A stretch of DNA of 64,000 nucleotides from Platerodrilus igneus (GCA_036346225.1 JARFIW010001744.1:81157-145156), one strand, 5' to 3'; shown: positions 32,476 to 46,300, counted from the first letter of the stretch. Made by a program: numbers and translations. Notes: generated by a model not told the origin, from the sequence alone.

Positions 32476-33400
32476 AAAAAAGAAGTTAAATTCAGTGCAA
32501 TGAAGGAAATTAATTTTACACAAATGTTATCTATATATGCTAGCTCTTGTATGTAAGCAACTTGGTATTTTGTACTAACTTGTTGCTATTCTAGGTATCT
32601 TTCGTACTTGTGTCAATATGCAGTTTAAAGGTACTTTGCTGGTATTTCTTTAATTTGATTTGTAAATTATTAATTACTTGAGTGAAATGTGTTTAATAAT
32701 AGTAATGGAGGCTTGAGGTTTCAATAATTGTTTTTTTATTTTTTAAAAAAGTGAACACGTTATGTACCCATATACATTATCAATAAATACCTAAATTAAT
32801 TAAGAAAAAAACTAATTTTATTTTGTCGAGAATTTTGTTTGCACCGCCAGTCGACTAAAATATGTAAAAAAACAAGATAGAAAATTAAGATTATTTTGGT
32901 ACTCCGACTAAAAGTAAAACTAAAATACCGCACTGTTAATTTAAGAACACAGAATTAACGAAATTACAATAACTTACCAGCGCTTGTAACACTGATAAAA
33001 CAAAGTGAGAACTGAGGATTAAATTAGATTAGTCGCGTACTTATAGGTTTCCCATCAAAATCGCTGGGATTGTAATGATTTTCAGTAATTTGTACATGTC
33101 TTTCTGCGAGTGGTTTCCCCATCGGATTTTATTCCCAAACAAGACAAAGGAGAACAAAATCCAATCTTATAAGCTTTAGCATTAATTAAACCTACTTGCT
33201 ACTGAGATAATTTACTGTCTTATCTTAACATAAAATCAGGTGATGTATGATCTGATGTTGTATGAACATTAATTTTTGAGTTATTAACCAAACCATTCCT
33301 AATAAAAATTTCTTCTGTTAGGGTAGGCTTTTTAAGATTATTATTCCTTGTTGATTTCTTCTTTGTTGAAAAGAGCCGCACCTGATGTTCAACTTTTTTT

Positions 33401-35745
33401 TTAAATGTTAATCTCCTCTGTAGTTTTTAGATCAATAGATTTTGCTTTATTTAATATGTCAATAATTTTATCAAATTGTTTCATTATACCCAGATGTTTG
33501 TCGTCAGTTAACGAAGCATTCTCACATAGGCCTATTATTAGCTCAGCTTTTTTAATATCATTTTTTGAAGATTTTGCTTCATGTAAAATATTACTGCTGA
33601 AAAGTTCATTAACGTTACTAATATGCAAAGGTGTGGCAATGTCAAGATTCGATTTGTAAAACTGTATCGCACAAGCATGTATGTGTTTGCAAATGTTAAG
33701 CTTTATCATGTTGTCAATACAGGTGCATTGAAATGTATGAACACATATGCTGCACTTTGTACAACTTAGGTATGAACCTTCACAGGCCTCATCTACTCTG
33801 GTAACTTGATACTGTTGAAAGGCACAAGTGGACAACGTAACTAAAAATTCCTTATCATTTTCAAGACGTCTAATAAAATCTGATGTAATTGTTAGACTTG
33901 CTTTATGACTTTGTTTAATTTTATTAATTTTGTCATTGGAAGTATTCTTTGCAAGTTTAATTATACGTTTAAACAAGTTATCTCGAGCAATTTTCATTAC
34001 TGCATTAATGCTTTTGTCCAAACGTTTTACTTTCCGACCTTCCAAATACACATACTTCAAAACTTTGTGCATCGATTCAAGATACATGTTAGTGTTTATT
34101 TCTAAACTCAATCGATAGCAATATGCCCAAGATGTTGGGCGATTTGCATAATTATTATGAAAATATTTAGCAAATGATTGTGTATCAACATCGGCATAAA
34201 GATCTTCTACTACCTGATTTAAAATGTCATTAAATTCATCAATAGATACACACTGTAATAAAACACGAAGGGATTTATATACTACTACTTTCTTTTCAAT
34301 CCCTCCATTGATTTTTGACAAATTCTTGCGTTAATTACGATCCACATACCATGTACATAGCAACTGGTGAGGTACCTTGGCCATAACATAAGACCATGCA
34401 TTGTAAAATGCTGGAGCATCATCAGACATAAAAACAGTAGTTAATATAATACCCACTCTTGATTTAATTTTTCCAAAAAAACAACTTGAAAATAATTTCG
34501 TCAGCACGATTTGAAAAACCACTGAGCACCCTGAACCAAATTCATCCACTGTCATTAGTGTGTAGAGCTAAAAATCGTAACTATTTGTACCGTGTGTACC
34601 ATCAACGCACACTTTGTCGTTCCAAAATTTAAGCAACTGTCCACGTTGAAAAGAAGTCATTATGAACAATGCAAAATCTTGAACATCTAAAATTATTTTA
34701 GTCATTTGGGTTTCCTTCTACACCTTGGTTTTCATAATATAACACTGGGCAATCGCTTCCTAAGTTCGTCATCTCCTCTACCCACAGCCGTACGCTAATC
34801 GCATCATTTAGGTGACGTTTCACACCATACTCAATATTGAAGTCCCTAACAATATTGTGCACATCTTTTGTTTCTAACAACAAAATTCTCTGTGAATTTT
34901 CTTGTTTTAAAGCAGAATCACGAACATCATCCAATATATGTTGAAATGTAACACCTTCCTTTAATTTTCCTGAAACACATCAACAGTAAAATTTTAAACT
35001 AGAACTTTATGTTCGAAAATACCTGCAATTTCTGCTTTACTCTCTTTACTTAAAAAACTCGACCAATATCGTTGGTATGTCCTACATGAGTTGTCCAGAG
35101 GTCTACTGCAACAGACCCATCGTTCTTTATCGTCGCTTCCATTCTTGAAGGACAAACACTTCCAATTTTATTAGTGCCTGTGCTTTTTAAGCTTCTAAAA
35201 TCTTTGCTTTTTGGAATGTAGTTGTACGATCGATGGCAATTATAGTACTCCTTTTTGGTGCCATCAGACAATAATTTAGCCGAAGTGTAAAGTATATACA
35301 TTGCCAAAGATTTTTCCTGTTCTTGGTTTTTCCAGTTTTTAAACTCTGTTAAACAGAATAAAATTAGTATATAATTAACACTTTGCATAATAATCTTCAA
35401 ACCTAATTGTGAATTAAAATGTAGTTGCTCAAGTTTAGTTTCAATTTGATGTTCATTTGCCAAATGTTGTCAAAGTTTTTTATATCCCTTTAGATGTGTT
35501 GTACAATTTTCATAAAAGCACTTGATTCTTGACGAGTTGAGAATTATTGGAATACTTTTATGAACAGTTCTGCAATGACGACTTAAAGTTGATTTACTGG
35601 TAAAGGATTTGCCACATGTATCACACAAAAATTTACTAATTAAAGTAACTGGTTTCCTATATTCAAAATCATAAATCTTTCTTAAATGGGCACAAAAATT
35701 CTTCTTTTGTGTAAACTCAAAATCACAATCTTGGCAATTATTCAT
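33401..35745 (-). pseudogene. MULE transposase with C2H2 amino terminus and SWIM finger
   Basis: Minus-strand order: C2H2 fingers (NNCQDCDFEFTQKK; FLCDTCGKSFTSKSTLSRHC) starting at 35,745; a DNA-binding region after a plausible intron (GTTTGAAG...TTTAACAG, about 35,370-35,430) with EFKNWKNQEQEKS and YYNCHRSYNY ending THVGH; after a second intron near 35,000, IVRDFNIEYGVKRHLNDAIS; the MULE core with KVCVDGTHGTN (first D), TLMTVDEFGSG, FMSDDAPAFYNAW (second D) and LLCTWYVDRN; and a SWIM zinc finger FQCTCIDNMIKLNICKHIHAC. Stops occur near 34,690, 34,570 and 34,335 (the last where tryptophan is usual), so this copy is inactive as given. Confidence 0.88.
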
Positions 35746-35840
35746 TTTTTACTCCTCGTTTACAAATAACACGATAAACAAAATTAATAGGTCTCTTTCA
35801 TAGATCTCATTCACTATATGTAAACAAAAAAATTACGTAT

Positions 35841-36426
35841 AGGCAAATCACTTTAAGAAGAACCCAACGTCATATGCCAGATTGCGCAGAAATGTAATAA
35901 CAGTGGCGTAGTTGAGTTATTACAGTATATACGGAAGATATGGCGTTAAATAGTAAAAAAATAAACAACCAATTAAATTATAATTTAAAATTTTTAATAT
36001 AATATCGCCATATGAGTTGTGTGCATCAATATCCCTAAAAAATACTGCTATAGCAAGGTTATTTTGTAAAATCCGATAAAGCACATGATTGAATACCATG
36101 CCTACTTAAGTGGTTTCTATCTCATTCTAGTGTTCTGCAAACACATCTGTTGAGTAACTTATTGTTTTATTAATGTTAATTGTTATATACAAGACATTTT
36201 TTATTAGTTAGATGGCGGTTTAAAACTGTCCGTCTGTGTATCAAGTAAAAATAAATAGTAATGAAATCTAAAACTTTTACAAGGTAATTTCCGATTGGTT
36301 GATCATAAAACTCTACGCCACTAAAACCTAAATACTGCCATCCCTAATTACATATAATGAACTGTTCCTAACCAATTTTTGCTTTGTGCGCATGATGACG
36401 TAGTTTTCTTCTTAAAGTGATTTACC
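35841..36426. mobile_element. MITE inserted in the right end of the MULE
   Basis: About 586 bp with inverted ends AGG(C/T)AAATCACTTTAAGAAGAA, followed on both sides by an ACGTCAT..TGCGCA block. It interrupts the MULE terminal repeat; the left MULE end shows the uninterrupted site (gaggttacttaatttt). A 3-bp GTA duplication fits the flanks. No coding capacity. Confidence 0.8.
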
Positions 36427-36427
36427 T

Positions 36428-36489
36428 GTAACCTCAATCTGTCTACAACTGTCATTGCTGGCGCGTTATTACTGCCGCGAGACGCTCGT
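36428..36489 (-). repeat. Right terminal inverted repeat of the MULE
   Basis: Partner of the left repeat. Homology resumes on the other side of the inserted MITE, at about 35,650-35,840. Confidence 0.88.
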
Positions 36490-36744
36490 CTTTTTACAGT
36501 TTATTTTAATGTTGGCAGTGCCGAAATTCACCATTAGTTCAGATGTTAAACACAGCTGATACTTGTAGGTTATGGTATGCGATTTGTTCACTTTAATGAT
36601 TTTATTTCCTTTCTCCTGAAAATATTCATTATCAACTTGCAACTTTTGAGACGAAGCGGTTTGTTTTACAATGAGTTTTAAGTAAAGTATTGTGTTTTTA
36701 AATGAAATTTAAAAGTTAATATTTGGCAAACTACCTACCCAAGA

Positions 36745-37397
36745 CACCCAACCAGAAAATAAATAGGTCCTCCAATTTCATTAAAGAAGAGGAATTGCTT
36801 TTACTACAAGAAGTAGCGAAATTTAAAAATATTATTGAATGTAAAACAACAAATAAAGTCACTTCAAAGAAAAAGGTTATTACATAATTTCTTTTTAAAT
36901 TTTTTTTAAAATAAGGAAACTCCTATTTTGTTATAGGAGGAAGTATGGAATAAAATTTTGATAGCGTACAATTCAAAAAAAGAGGGGCAAGCTAGAAAAG
37001 TGGAGCAGTTACAATCAAAATATGATAATTTAAAATCAAAAGCTAAAAGGCTGTAGCTCGTATAAATTGTTAAAGGTACAGGTGGAAGTCCATCAAAGGG
37101 TGCTTCTTTGGATCCAATCACAGAAACTGTTTTGAGTATATTTAATTATAAAACAGTGGTAGAGTTGGAGTCTGAATTTGATTCTGATAGCAATAGCGTT
37201 ATGGTAATGTACTGAAACAATTTTATTTTCATGTCCTTATAATAAAATGATTTCTAGTTATCTATGACGACTGAACGTCAAGATTGTGTCTTTACTGAAC
37301 CTGAGTCTGTTGCTGTAGAAGTGCATGATGTAAGTTTGTTATTTGTAACCATTAATAAAATGTTTGTAAATTTTAGCAGTGTGAACTTAGCAGCTAA
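36745..37397 (+). pseudogene. Four-exon Myb/SANT-like (MSANTD3-type) DNA-binding gene relic
   Basis: Exon 1 (to 36,875) reads NRSSNFIKEEELLLLQEVAK and KNIIECKTTNK. Exon 2 (36,937-37,203) reads EEVWNKILIAYNS, QLQSKYDNLKSKAKRL, two stops, then VKGTGGSPSKG. Exon 3 is 37,258-37,329 and exon 4 (37,377-37,397) ends CELSS-stop. Introns are GT-AG, 46-61 bp, all in phase 0 and frame-compatible, which strongly supports this gene model. RSSNFxxEE, a tryptophan-containing second helix and a GTGG(G/S)P motif are typical of Myb/SANT-like proteins that are high-copy in insects, some tied to Harbinger elements. The two stops near 37,055 and the lack of a start ATG make it a relic. Confidence 0.7.
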
Positions 37398-37744
37398 TTT
37401 ACAGCAGCGAGTTTCCGAATATTGCCGAACGACCAGTGGCGTTGATGCATAGTTTTTTCTTATGCAAATGACACGCTACTTAAAGTTTCCAGCAGCTACT
37501 TTCTCAGCAGTGAATTTATATTATTAGATAAACTCTTAAATATACGTATCGGTAGCAGCTAATTTGAAGCAGCGAAATTATAATACCTATATTATAGATA
37601 CACATTGCTCATCTGATATAACAATTATAATAACACAAATATAGAGATATTCACTTTATTGAGTACAAATATTTACAATACCGGCAAAATATAAATAAAA
37701 TATTTCGAAACTTAAAATATTCAACTTTCAGTTACTTTTCACTA
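37398..37744. other. Spacer before the satellite array
   Basis: No gene. A short cagcag/cagcta-rich segment (37,395-37,570) repeats gcagct(a)attt-like words, and the first degenerate satellite monomer begins near 37,745. Confidence 0.5.
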
Positions 37745-39175
37745 TTGAGTCCAAAATCCAAACTATTTGGATAGGACAAGGATGGGCAATTGTGGGAGGT
37801 TATTGGTAATGCTCTCCATACACAAAATCATTTGCAATTCAGGCAGAAAAAATTTAAAAAATTTTAAAGTTTCTAAAATTTGATATTTATTGAAACCGCT
37901 ATATCGAGTTTCAAATCCAAACTGCTTGAATGGGACAAGGTTAAGTAGCTTTGTTAGGTTGTCAGCAAAAAGCTCCGCATAAAAAATTATTTGCAAATCA
38001 GGCTGAAAGAAGTTAAACATTTTTAAAGTTTCCAGAGTTTGATTTTTTCTTTAAACCGCTATATCGAGTCTTAAAGCCAAAGTACTTGAATGGGACAAGG
38101 TTAAGTAGCTTTGTTAGGTTGTCAGCAAAGAGCCCCCGCATAAAAAAATATTTGCAAATCAGACAGAAAGAAGTTATAATTTTTTAAAGTTTCCAAAGTT
38201 TGATTTTCTTTTAAACCGCTATATCAAGTACTAAATCCAAACTGCTTGAATGGGACAAGGTTAAGTAGCTTTGCTACGTTGTCAGCAAAGAGCCCCCATA
38301 TAAAAAATTAATTGTAAAGCAGGCAGAAAAGAGTTTAAAATTTTTAAAGTTTTGAAAATTTGATATTCATTTGAACCGCTATATCGAGTCTCAAATCTAA
38401 CTGCTTGAATGGGACAAGGTTAAGTAGCTTTGCTAGGTTGTCAGCAATGAGCCCCGCATAAAAAACTAGTTGCAAATCAGGCAGAAACAATTTAAAAATT
38501 TTTAAAATTTTGAAAATTTGATATTTATTTAAACGGCTATATCGCGTCTCAAATCCAAACTGCTTGAATGGGACAAGGTTAAATAGCTTTGATAAGTTAT
38601 CAACAATGAGCCCCCGCATAAAAATTATTTGCAAATCAGGCAGAAACAAGTTAAAAATTTTTAAAGTTTCGAAAATTTAATATTTATTTAAACCGCTATA
38701 TCGAGTCTTAAATCCAAACTGCTTGAATGGGACAAGGTTAAGTAGCTTTGCTAGGTTGTCAGCAAAGAGCCCCCATATAAAAAATTAATTGTAAAAGAGG
38801 CAGAAATGAGTTAAAATTTTTAAAGTTTTGAAAATTTGATATATATTTAAACCGCTATATCGAGTCTTAAATCTAAACTGCTTGAATGGGACAAGGTTAA
38901 GTAGCTTTGATAAGTTGTCAGCAATGAGGCCCCGCATAAAAAATTAGTTGCAAATCAGGCAGAAAAGAGTTTAAAATTTTTAAAGTTTTGAAAATTTGAT
39001 ATTCATTTGAACCGCTATATCGAGTCTCAAATCTAAACTGCTTGAATGGGACAAGGTTAAGTAGCTTTGTTAGGTTGTCAGCAAAGAGCCCCCACATAAA
39101 AAATTAGTTGTAAATAAAGCAGAAAAAAGTTAAAAATTTTTAAGGTTTCGAAAATTTGATATATATTTAAACCGC

Positions 39176-40535
39176 TTAGCAGTTTAGATTTGAGACTCGA
39201 TAGAGCGGTTCAAATGAATATCAAATTTTCGAAACTTTAAAAATTTTATACTCTTTTCTGCCTGATTTACAATTAATTTTTATATGCTGCCTTGCTGACA
39301 ACCCATGCAAAGATACTTTTTAACTTTTGTCCCATTCAAGCATTTGGTTTTAAGACTCGATATAGCGGTTTAATCATATTCAAATTTTCGATACCTCTAA
39401 AATTTTTAACTTTTTCTGCCTGATTTAAACTAATTTTTACGTGGCTTCTTGCTGACAACTAAGCTTAACCTTGTCCCATTCAGCAGTTTGATTTAAGCTC
39501 GATATTGCGGTTCAAATGAATACCAAATTTTCGAAACTTTATAAATTTTAAATTCTTTCTGCCTGATTTGCAACAAATTTTATGCGGGACTTCATTGCTG
39601 ACAACCTATTAACGCTACTGTCCCATTCAAGCAGTTTGATTTAACTCGATATTGCGGTTCAAATGAATACCAAATTTTCGAAACTTTATAAATTTTAAAT
39701 TCTTTCTGCCTGATTTCAACAATTTTATGCGGGCCTCATTGCTGACAACCTATCAAGCTTAACCTTGTCCCATTCACAGTTTGATTTAAGACTCGATATG
39801 CGGTTCAAATGAATATCAAATTTCGAACTTAAAATTTTAAACTCTTCTGCCTGATTTAACAATTTATGGGCCTCATTGCCGACAACTATCAGCTAACCTG
39901 TCCATTCAAGCAGTTGATTTAAGACTCGATATAGCGGTTTAAATATATCAAATTTTCAAACTTTAAAATTTTAAACTCATTTCTGCCTCCTTTACAATAA
40001 TTTTTATGATGGGCTCTTGCCGACAACATCAGCTAACCTTGTCCCATTCAAGCAGTTTGATTTAACTCGATATAGCGGTTTAAATAAATATAAATTTTCA
40101 AACTTTAAAAATTTTAAATCTTTCTGCCTGATTTGAAACTAATTTTATGCAGGGCTCATTGCTGACAACTTATCAGTTATTAACCTGTCCCATTCAGCAG
40201 TTTAGATTTAAGACTCGATATAGCGGTTTAAATAAATATCAAATTTTCAAACTTTAAAAATTTTAAACTCATTTCTGCCTCTTTTACAATTAATTTTATA
40301 TGGGCTCTTTGCTGACAATCAGCTATGTTAACCTTGTCCCATTCAACAGTTTGATTTAACTCGATATAGCGGTTTAAATAAATATTAAATTTTCAAAACT
40401 TTAAAATTTTTAACTTAGTCTGCCTGATTTGTAAATAAACGGCTCACTGTTGATAACTTATCAAAGCTATTTAACCTTGTCCCATTCAAGCAGTTTGGAT
40501 TTGAGACGCGATATAGCCGTTTAAATAAATATCAA
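39176..40535 (-). repeat. Inverted satellite block 1 (deletion-rich)
   Basis: Monomers run on the opposite strand, and spacing of gtcccatt words drops to about 133-156 bp (mean near 144). The shortfall comes from many one- to three-base losses, often in A or T runs. The variant order matches the reverse complement of monomers around 40,600-41,250. Confidence 0.85.
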
Positions 40536-42010
40536 ATTTTAAAAATTTTTAAAATTTTGAAAAGTTGATATATATTTAAACCGCTATATGGAGTCTTAAA
40601 TCCAAACTGCTTGAATGGGACAAGGTTATGTAGCTTTGATAGGTTGTCAGCAATGAGGCGCCGCATAAAAAATTTCTTGCAAATCAGGTAGTAAAGAATT
40701 TAAAATTTATAAAGTTTCAAAAGTTTGATATTCATTTGAACCGCAATATCGAGTCTTAAATCCAAACTGCTTAAATGGGACAAGCTTAAGTAGCGTTAAT
40801 AAGTTGTCAGCAATGAAGCCCCGTATAAAAAATTAGTTGCAAATCAGGCAGAAAAGAATTTAAAATTTATAAAGTTTCGAAAATTTGGTATTCATTTGAA
40901 CCGCAATATCGAGCCTTAAATCCAAACTGCTTGAATGGGACAAGGTTAAGTAGCTTTGTTAGGTTGTCAGCAAAGAGCCACCACGTAAAAATTAGTTTTA
41001 AATGAGGCAGAAAAAAGTTAAAAATTTTTAAGGTTTCGAAAATTTGATATATATTTAAACCGCTATATCGAGTCTTAAAACCAAACTGCTTGAATGGGAC
41101 AAGGTTAAGTAGCTTAGTTAGGTTGTCAGCAAAGAGCCCCCATATACAAAATTAATTGTAAATCAGGCAGAAAAAAGTTTAAAATTTTTAAAATTTCGAA
41201 AATTTGATATTCATTTGAACCGCTCTATCGAGTCTCAAATCTAAACTGCTTGAATGAGACAAGGTTAAGTAGCTTTGCTAGGTTGTCAGCAATGAGCCCC
41301 GCATAAAAAACTAGTTGCAAATCAGGCAGAAACAATTTAAAATTTTTTAAAATTTCGAAAATTTGATATTTATTTAAACGGCTATATCGCGTCTCAAATC
41401 CAAACTGCTTGAATGGGACAAGGTTAAATAGCTTTCATAAGTTATCAACAATGAGCCCCCGCATAAAAATTATTTGCAAATCAGGCAGAAACAAGTTAAA
41501 AATTTTTAAAGTTTTGAAAATTTAATATTTATTTAAACCGCTATATCGAGTCTTAAATCCAAACTGCTTGAATGGAACAAGGTTAAGTAGCTTTGCTAGG
41601 TTGTCAGCAAAGAGCCCCCATATAAAAAATTAATTGTAAATCATACAGAAAAAAGTTAAAAATTTTTAAGGTTTTGAAAATTTGATATATATTTAAACTG
41701 CTATATCGAGTCTTAAATCTAAACTGCTTGAATGGGACAAAGTTAAGTAGCTTTGATAAGTTGTCAGCAATGAGGCCCCGCATAAAAAATTAGTTGCAAA
41801 TCAGGCAGAAAAGAGTTTAAAATTTTTAAAGTTTTGAAAATTTGATATTCATTTGAACCGCTATATCGAGTCTCAAATCTAAACTGCTTGAATGGGACAA
41901 GGTTAAGTAGCTTTGTTAGGTTGTCAGCAAAGAGCCCCCATAAAAATTAGTTGTAAATAAAGCAGAAAAAGTTAAAATTTTAAGGTTTCAAAATTTGATA
42001 TATATTTAAA

Positions 42011-43315
42011 CGCTCGATAGCGGTTAAATGAATACAAATTTTCGAAACTTTAAAATTTTAATTTTTCTGCCTGATTTACAATTTTTGGTTGCGACAACCA
42101 TAAAGTTGTCCCATTCAGTTTGTTTAAGCGATATGCGGTTCAAATGAATATCAAATTTTCGAAACTTTAAAATTTTAATATTCTTCTGCCTGATTTAACC
42201 AAATTTTTATGGGGCTCTTGCCTGACAACCCACAAGTTACTTAACCTTGTCCCATTCACAGTTTGATTTAAGACTCGATATTGCGGTTCAAATGAATACC
42301 AAATTTTCGAAACTTTATAAATTTTAAATTCTTTCTGCCTGATTTCAACAATTTTATGCGGGCTCATTGCTGACAACTATCTAAGCTATACCTGTCCCAT
42401 TCAGCAGTTTGATTTAAGGCTCGATATTGCGGTTCAAATGAATACCAAATTTCGAAACTTTATAAATTTTAAATTCTTTCTGCCTGATTTGCAACCAATT
42501 TTATGCGGGCTCATTGCGACAACCATCTAACATACCTTGTCCCATTCAGCAGTTTGATTTAAGCTCGATATAGCGGTTCAAATAATACAAATTTCGAAAC
42601 TTTAAAATTTTAAATTCTTTCTGCCTGATTTCAACCAATTTTTATGCAGGCTCATTGCTGACAACCATCAGCTAACCTTGTCCCATTCAGCAGTTTAGAT
42701 TTAAGACTCGATATAGCGGTTTAAATATATCAAATTTCAACTTTAAAATTTTAAACTCATTTCTGCCTCGATTTGAACCAATTTTTATGCAGGGCTCTTG
42801 CTGACAACTATCAGCAGTATAACCTTGTCCCATTCAAGCAGTTTGATTTAAGACTCGATATAGCGGTTTAAATAAATATCAAATTTTCAAACTTTAAAAT
42901 TTTAAACTCATTTCTGCCTGATTTGAAATCCAATTTTTTATGCGAGGCTCATTGCTGACAACTTATCAGCATATTAACCTTGTCCCATTCAAGCAGTTTG
43001 ATTTAGACTCGATATAGCGGTTTAAATAATATCAAATTTTCAAAACTTTAAAATTTTAAATTTTCTGCCTATTTGAAACCAATTTTATATGGGCTCATGC
43101 TGACAACTAGCGTTATACTTAACCTTGTCCCATTCAGCAGTTTGATTTAGCCGATATAGCGGTTTAAATAAATATAAATTTTCAAAACTTTAAAATTTTA
43201 AACTTGATTTCTTGCCCTATTGAGCTTAATTTATGCTCAACTGCTTGAATGACTAGCGTTATTAACTTGTCCATTCAGCAGTTTGATTTGAGACCGATAT
43301 AGCTGTTTAAATAAA
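42011..43315 (-). repeat. Inverted satellite block 2 (deletion-rich)
   Basis: A second opposite-strand block with the same loss of single bases. Its borders fall in near-palindromic words (around ccgctatatcgag at the left and aaattttaaaattt at the right). Confidence 0.85.
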
Positions 43316-46300
43316 TATAAAATTTTAAAATTTATAAAGTTTTAAAAGTTTGATATTCATATTTAACCGCTATATGAGTCTTAAATCCAAACTGCTTGAA
43401 TGGGACAAGGTTAAGTAGCTTGATAGGTTGTCAGCAATGAGCGCCGATAAAAATTTTTGCAAATCAGGAGAAAGAATTTAAAATTTATAAAGTTTCGAAA
43501 AGTTTGATATTCATTTGAACCGCAATATCGAGTCTTAAATCCAAACTGCTTGAATGGGACAAGGTTAAGTAGCTTAGATAGGTTGTCAGCAATGAGCCCC
43601 GTATAAAAATTAGTTGCAAATCAGGCAGAAAGAATTTAAAATTTATAAAGTTTCAAAATTTGATATTCATTTGAACCGCAATATCGAGTCTTAAATCCAA
43701 ACTGCTTGAATGGGACAAGGTTAAGTAGCTTTGTTAGGTTGTCAGCAAAGAGCCCCGATAAAAATTAGTTGCAAATCAGGCAGAAAAAGTTTAAAATTTT
43801 AAAGTTTCGAAAATTTGATATTTATTTAAACCGCTATATCGAGTTAAATCCAAACTGCTTGAATGGGACAAGGTTAAGTACCTTTGTTAGGTTGTCAGCA
43901 AAGAGCCTCCATATAAAAAATTAATTGTAAAGGAGGCAGAAATGAGTTTAAAATTTTTAAAGCTTTGAAAATTTGATATATATTTAAACCGCTATATCGA
44001 GTCTCAAATCTAAACTGCTTGAATGGGACAAGGTTAAGTAGCTTTGTAGGTTGTCAGCAATGAGCCCCGCATAAAAATTAGTTGCAAATCAGGCAGAAAC
44101 AAGTTTAAAATTTTTAAAATTTCGAAAATTTGATATTTATTTAAACCGCTATATCGAGTCTCAAATCTAAACTGCTTGAATGGGACAAGGTTAAGTAGCT
44201 TTGATAAGGTTGTCAGCAATGAGGCCCTGCATAAAAAATTAGTTTCAAATCAGGCAGAAATGAGTTTAAAATTTTTAAAGCTTTGAAAATTTGATATATA
44301 TTTAAACCGCTATATCGAGTCTTAAATCTAAACTGCTTGAATGGGACAAGGTTAAGTAGCTTTGATAAGTTGTCAGCAATGAGGCCCTGCATAAAAAATT
44401 AGTTGCAAATCAGGCAGAAAAGAATTTAAAATTTTTAAAGTTTCGAAAATTTAATATTTATTTAGAACCGCTATATCGAGTCTTAAATCTAAACTGCTTG
44501 AATGGGACAAGGTTAAGTAGCTTTGTAGGTTGTCAGCAAAGAGCCCCACATAAAAATTAGTTGTAAATAAAGCAGAAAAAAGTTAAAAATTTTTAAAGTT
44601 TCGAAAATTTAATATTTATTTAAACCGCTATATCGAGTTAAATCCAAACTGCTTGAATGGGACAAGGTTAAGTACCTTTGTTAGGTTGTCAGCAAAGAGC
44701 CTCCATATAAAAAATTAATTGTAAAGGAGGCAGAAATAAGTTTAAAATTTTTAAAGTTTCGAAAATTTGATATTCATTTGAACCGCTATATCGAGTCTTA
44801 AATCCAAACTGCTTGAATGGGACAAGGTTATGTAGCTTTGATAGGTTGTCAGCAATGAGGCGCCGCATAAAAAATTAGTTGTAAATCAGGCAGAAAAGAA
44901 TTTAAAATTTTAAAGTTTCGAAAATTTGATATTATTTAAACCGCTATATCGAGTCTTAAATCCAAACTGCTTGAATGGGACAAGGTTAAGTAGCTTTGCT
45001 AGGTTGTCAGCAAAGAGCCCCCATAAAAAATTATTGTAAATCAGGCAGAAAAAGTTTAAAAATTTTAAAGTTTCGAAAATTTGATATTATTTAAACCGCT
45101 ATATCGAGTCTCAAATCCAAACTGCTTGAATGGGACAAGGTTAAGTAGCTTTGCTAGGTTGTCAGCAATGAGCCCCGCATAAAAAATTAATTGCAAATCA
45201 GGCAGAAACAAGTTTAAAAATTTTAAAGTTTGAAAATTTGATATTTATTTAAACCGCTATATCGAGTCTCAAATCAAACTGCTTGAATGGGACAAGGTTA
45301 ATAGCTTTGCTAGGTTGTCAGCAATGAGCCCCGCATAAAAAATTATTGCAAATCAGGCAGAAACAAGTTAAAAATTTTAAAGTTTTGAAAATTTGATATT
45401 TATTTAAACCGCTATATCGAGTCTCAAATCCAAACTGCTTGAATGGGACAAGGTTAAATAGCTTTGCTAGGTTGTCAGCAATGAGCCCCGCATAAAAATT
45501 ATTTGCAAATCAGGCAGAAACAAGTTTAAAATTTTTAAAGTTTTCGAAAATTTGATATTTATTTAAACCGCTATATCGAGTCTCAAATCCAAACTGCTTG
45601 AATGGGACAAGGTTAAGTAGCTTTGCTAGGTTGTCAGCAATGAGCCCCGCATAAAAATTAATTGCAAATCAGGCAGAAACAGAGTTTAAAATTTTTAAAG
45701 TTTTGAAAATTTGATATTTATTTAAACCGCTATATCGAGTCTCAAATCCAAACTGCTTGAATGGGACAAGGTTAAGTAGCTTTGATAAGTTGTCAGCAAT
45801 GAGCCCCGCATAAAAATTAGTTGCAAATCAGGCAGAAACAAGTTAAAAATTTTTAAATTTTCGAAAATTTAATATTTATTTAAACCGCTATATCGAGTCT
45901 TAAATCCAAACTACTTGAATGGGACAAGGTTAAGTAGCTTTGCTAGGTTGTCAGCAAAGAGCCCCCATACAAAAAATTAATTGTAAAGCAAGCAGAAAAG
46001 AGTTTAAAATTTTTAAAGTTTCGAAAATTTGATATATATTTAAACCGCTTATCGAGTCTTAAATCCAAACTGCTTGAATGGGACAAGCTTAAGTAGCGTT
46101 AATAAGTTGTCAGCAATGAGGCCCCGCATAAAAAATTAGTTGCAAATCAGGCAGAAAAGAATTTAAAATTTATAAAGTTTCGAAAATTTGGTATTCATTT
46201 GAACCGCTATATCGAGTCTTAAATCCAAACTGCTTGAATGGGACAAGGTTAAGTAGCTTATAAGTTTGTCAGCAAAGAGCCCCCATAAAAATTAGTTGTA

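Larger units (their letters stand above)
32213..36497 (-). mobile_element. Mutator-like (MULE) DNA transposon
   Basis: Ends are inverted repeats starting ACGAGCGTC(T)GCGGCAGTAA at 32,221 and 36,489, flanked by the 8-bp duplication CTTTTTAC (32,213-32,220 and 36,490-36,497). The gene inside is minus-strand and encodes a zinc-finger/MULE transposase in several exons. The right inverted repeat is interrupted by a 0.59-kb MITE. Element length is about 4.27 kb including the MITE. Confidence 0.9.

Noticed and set aside
37763..44219. Open frames of 60-101 codons in the satellite (for example 37,763-38,020 and 38,344-38,649)
   Set aside because: They are translations of a 160-bp repeat whose length is not a multiple of three, so the frame changes at each monomer; no selection for coding is visible.
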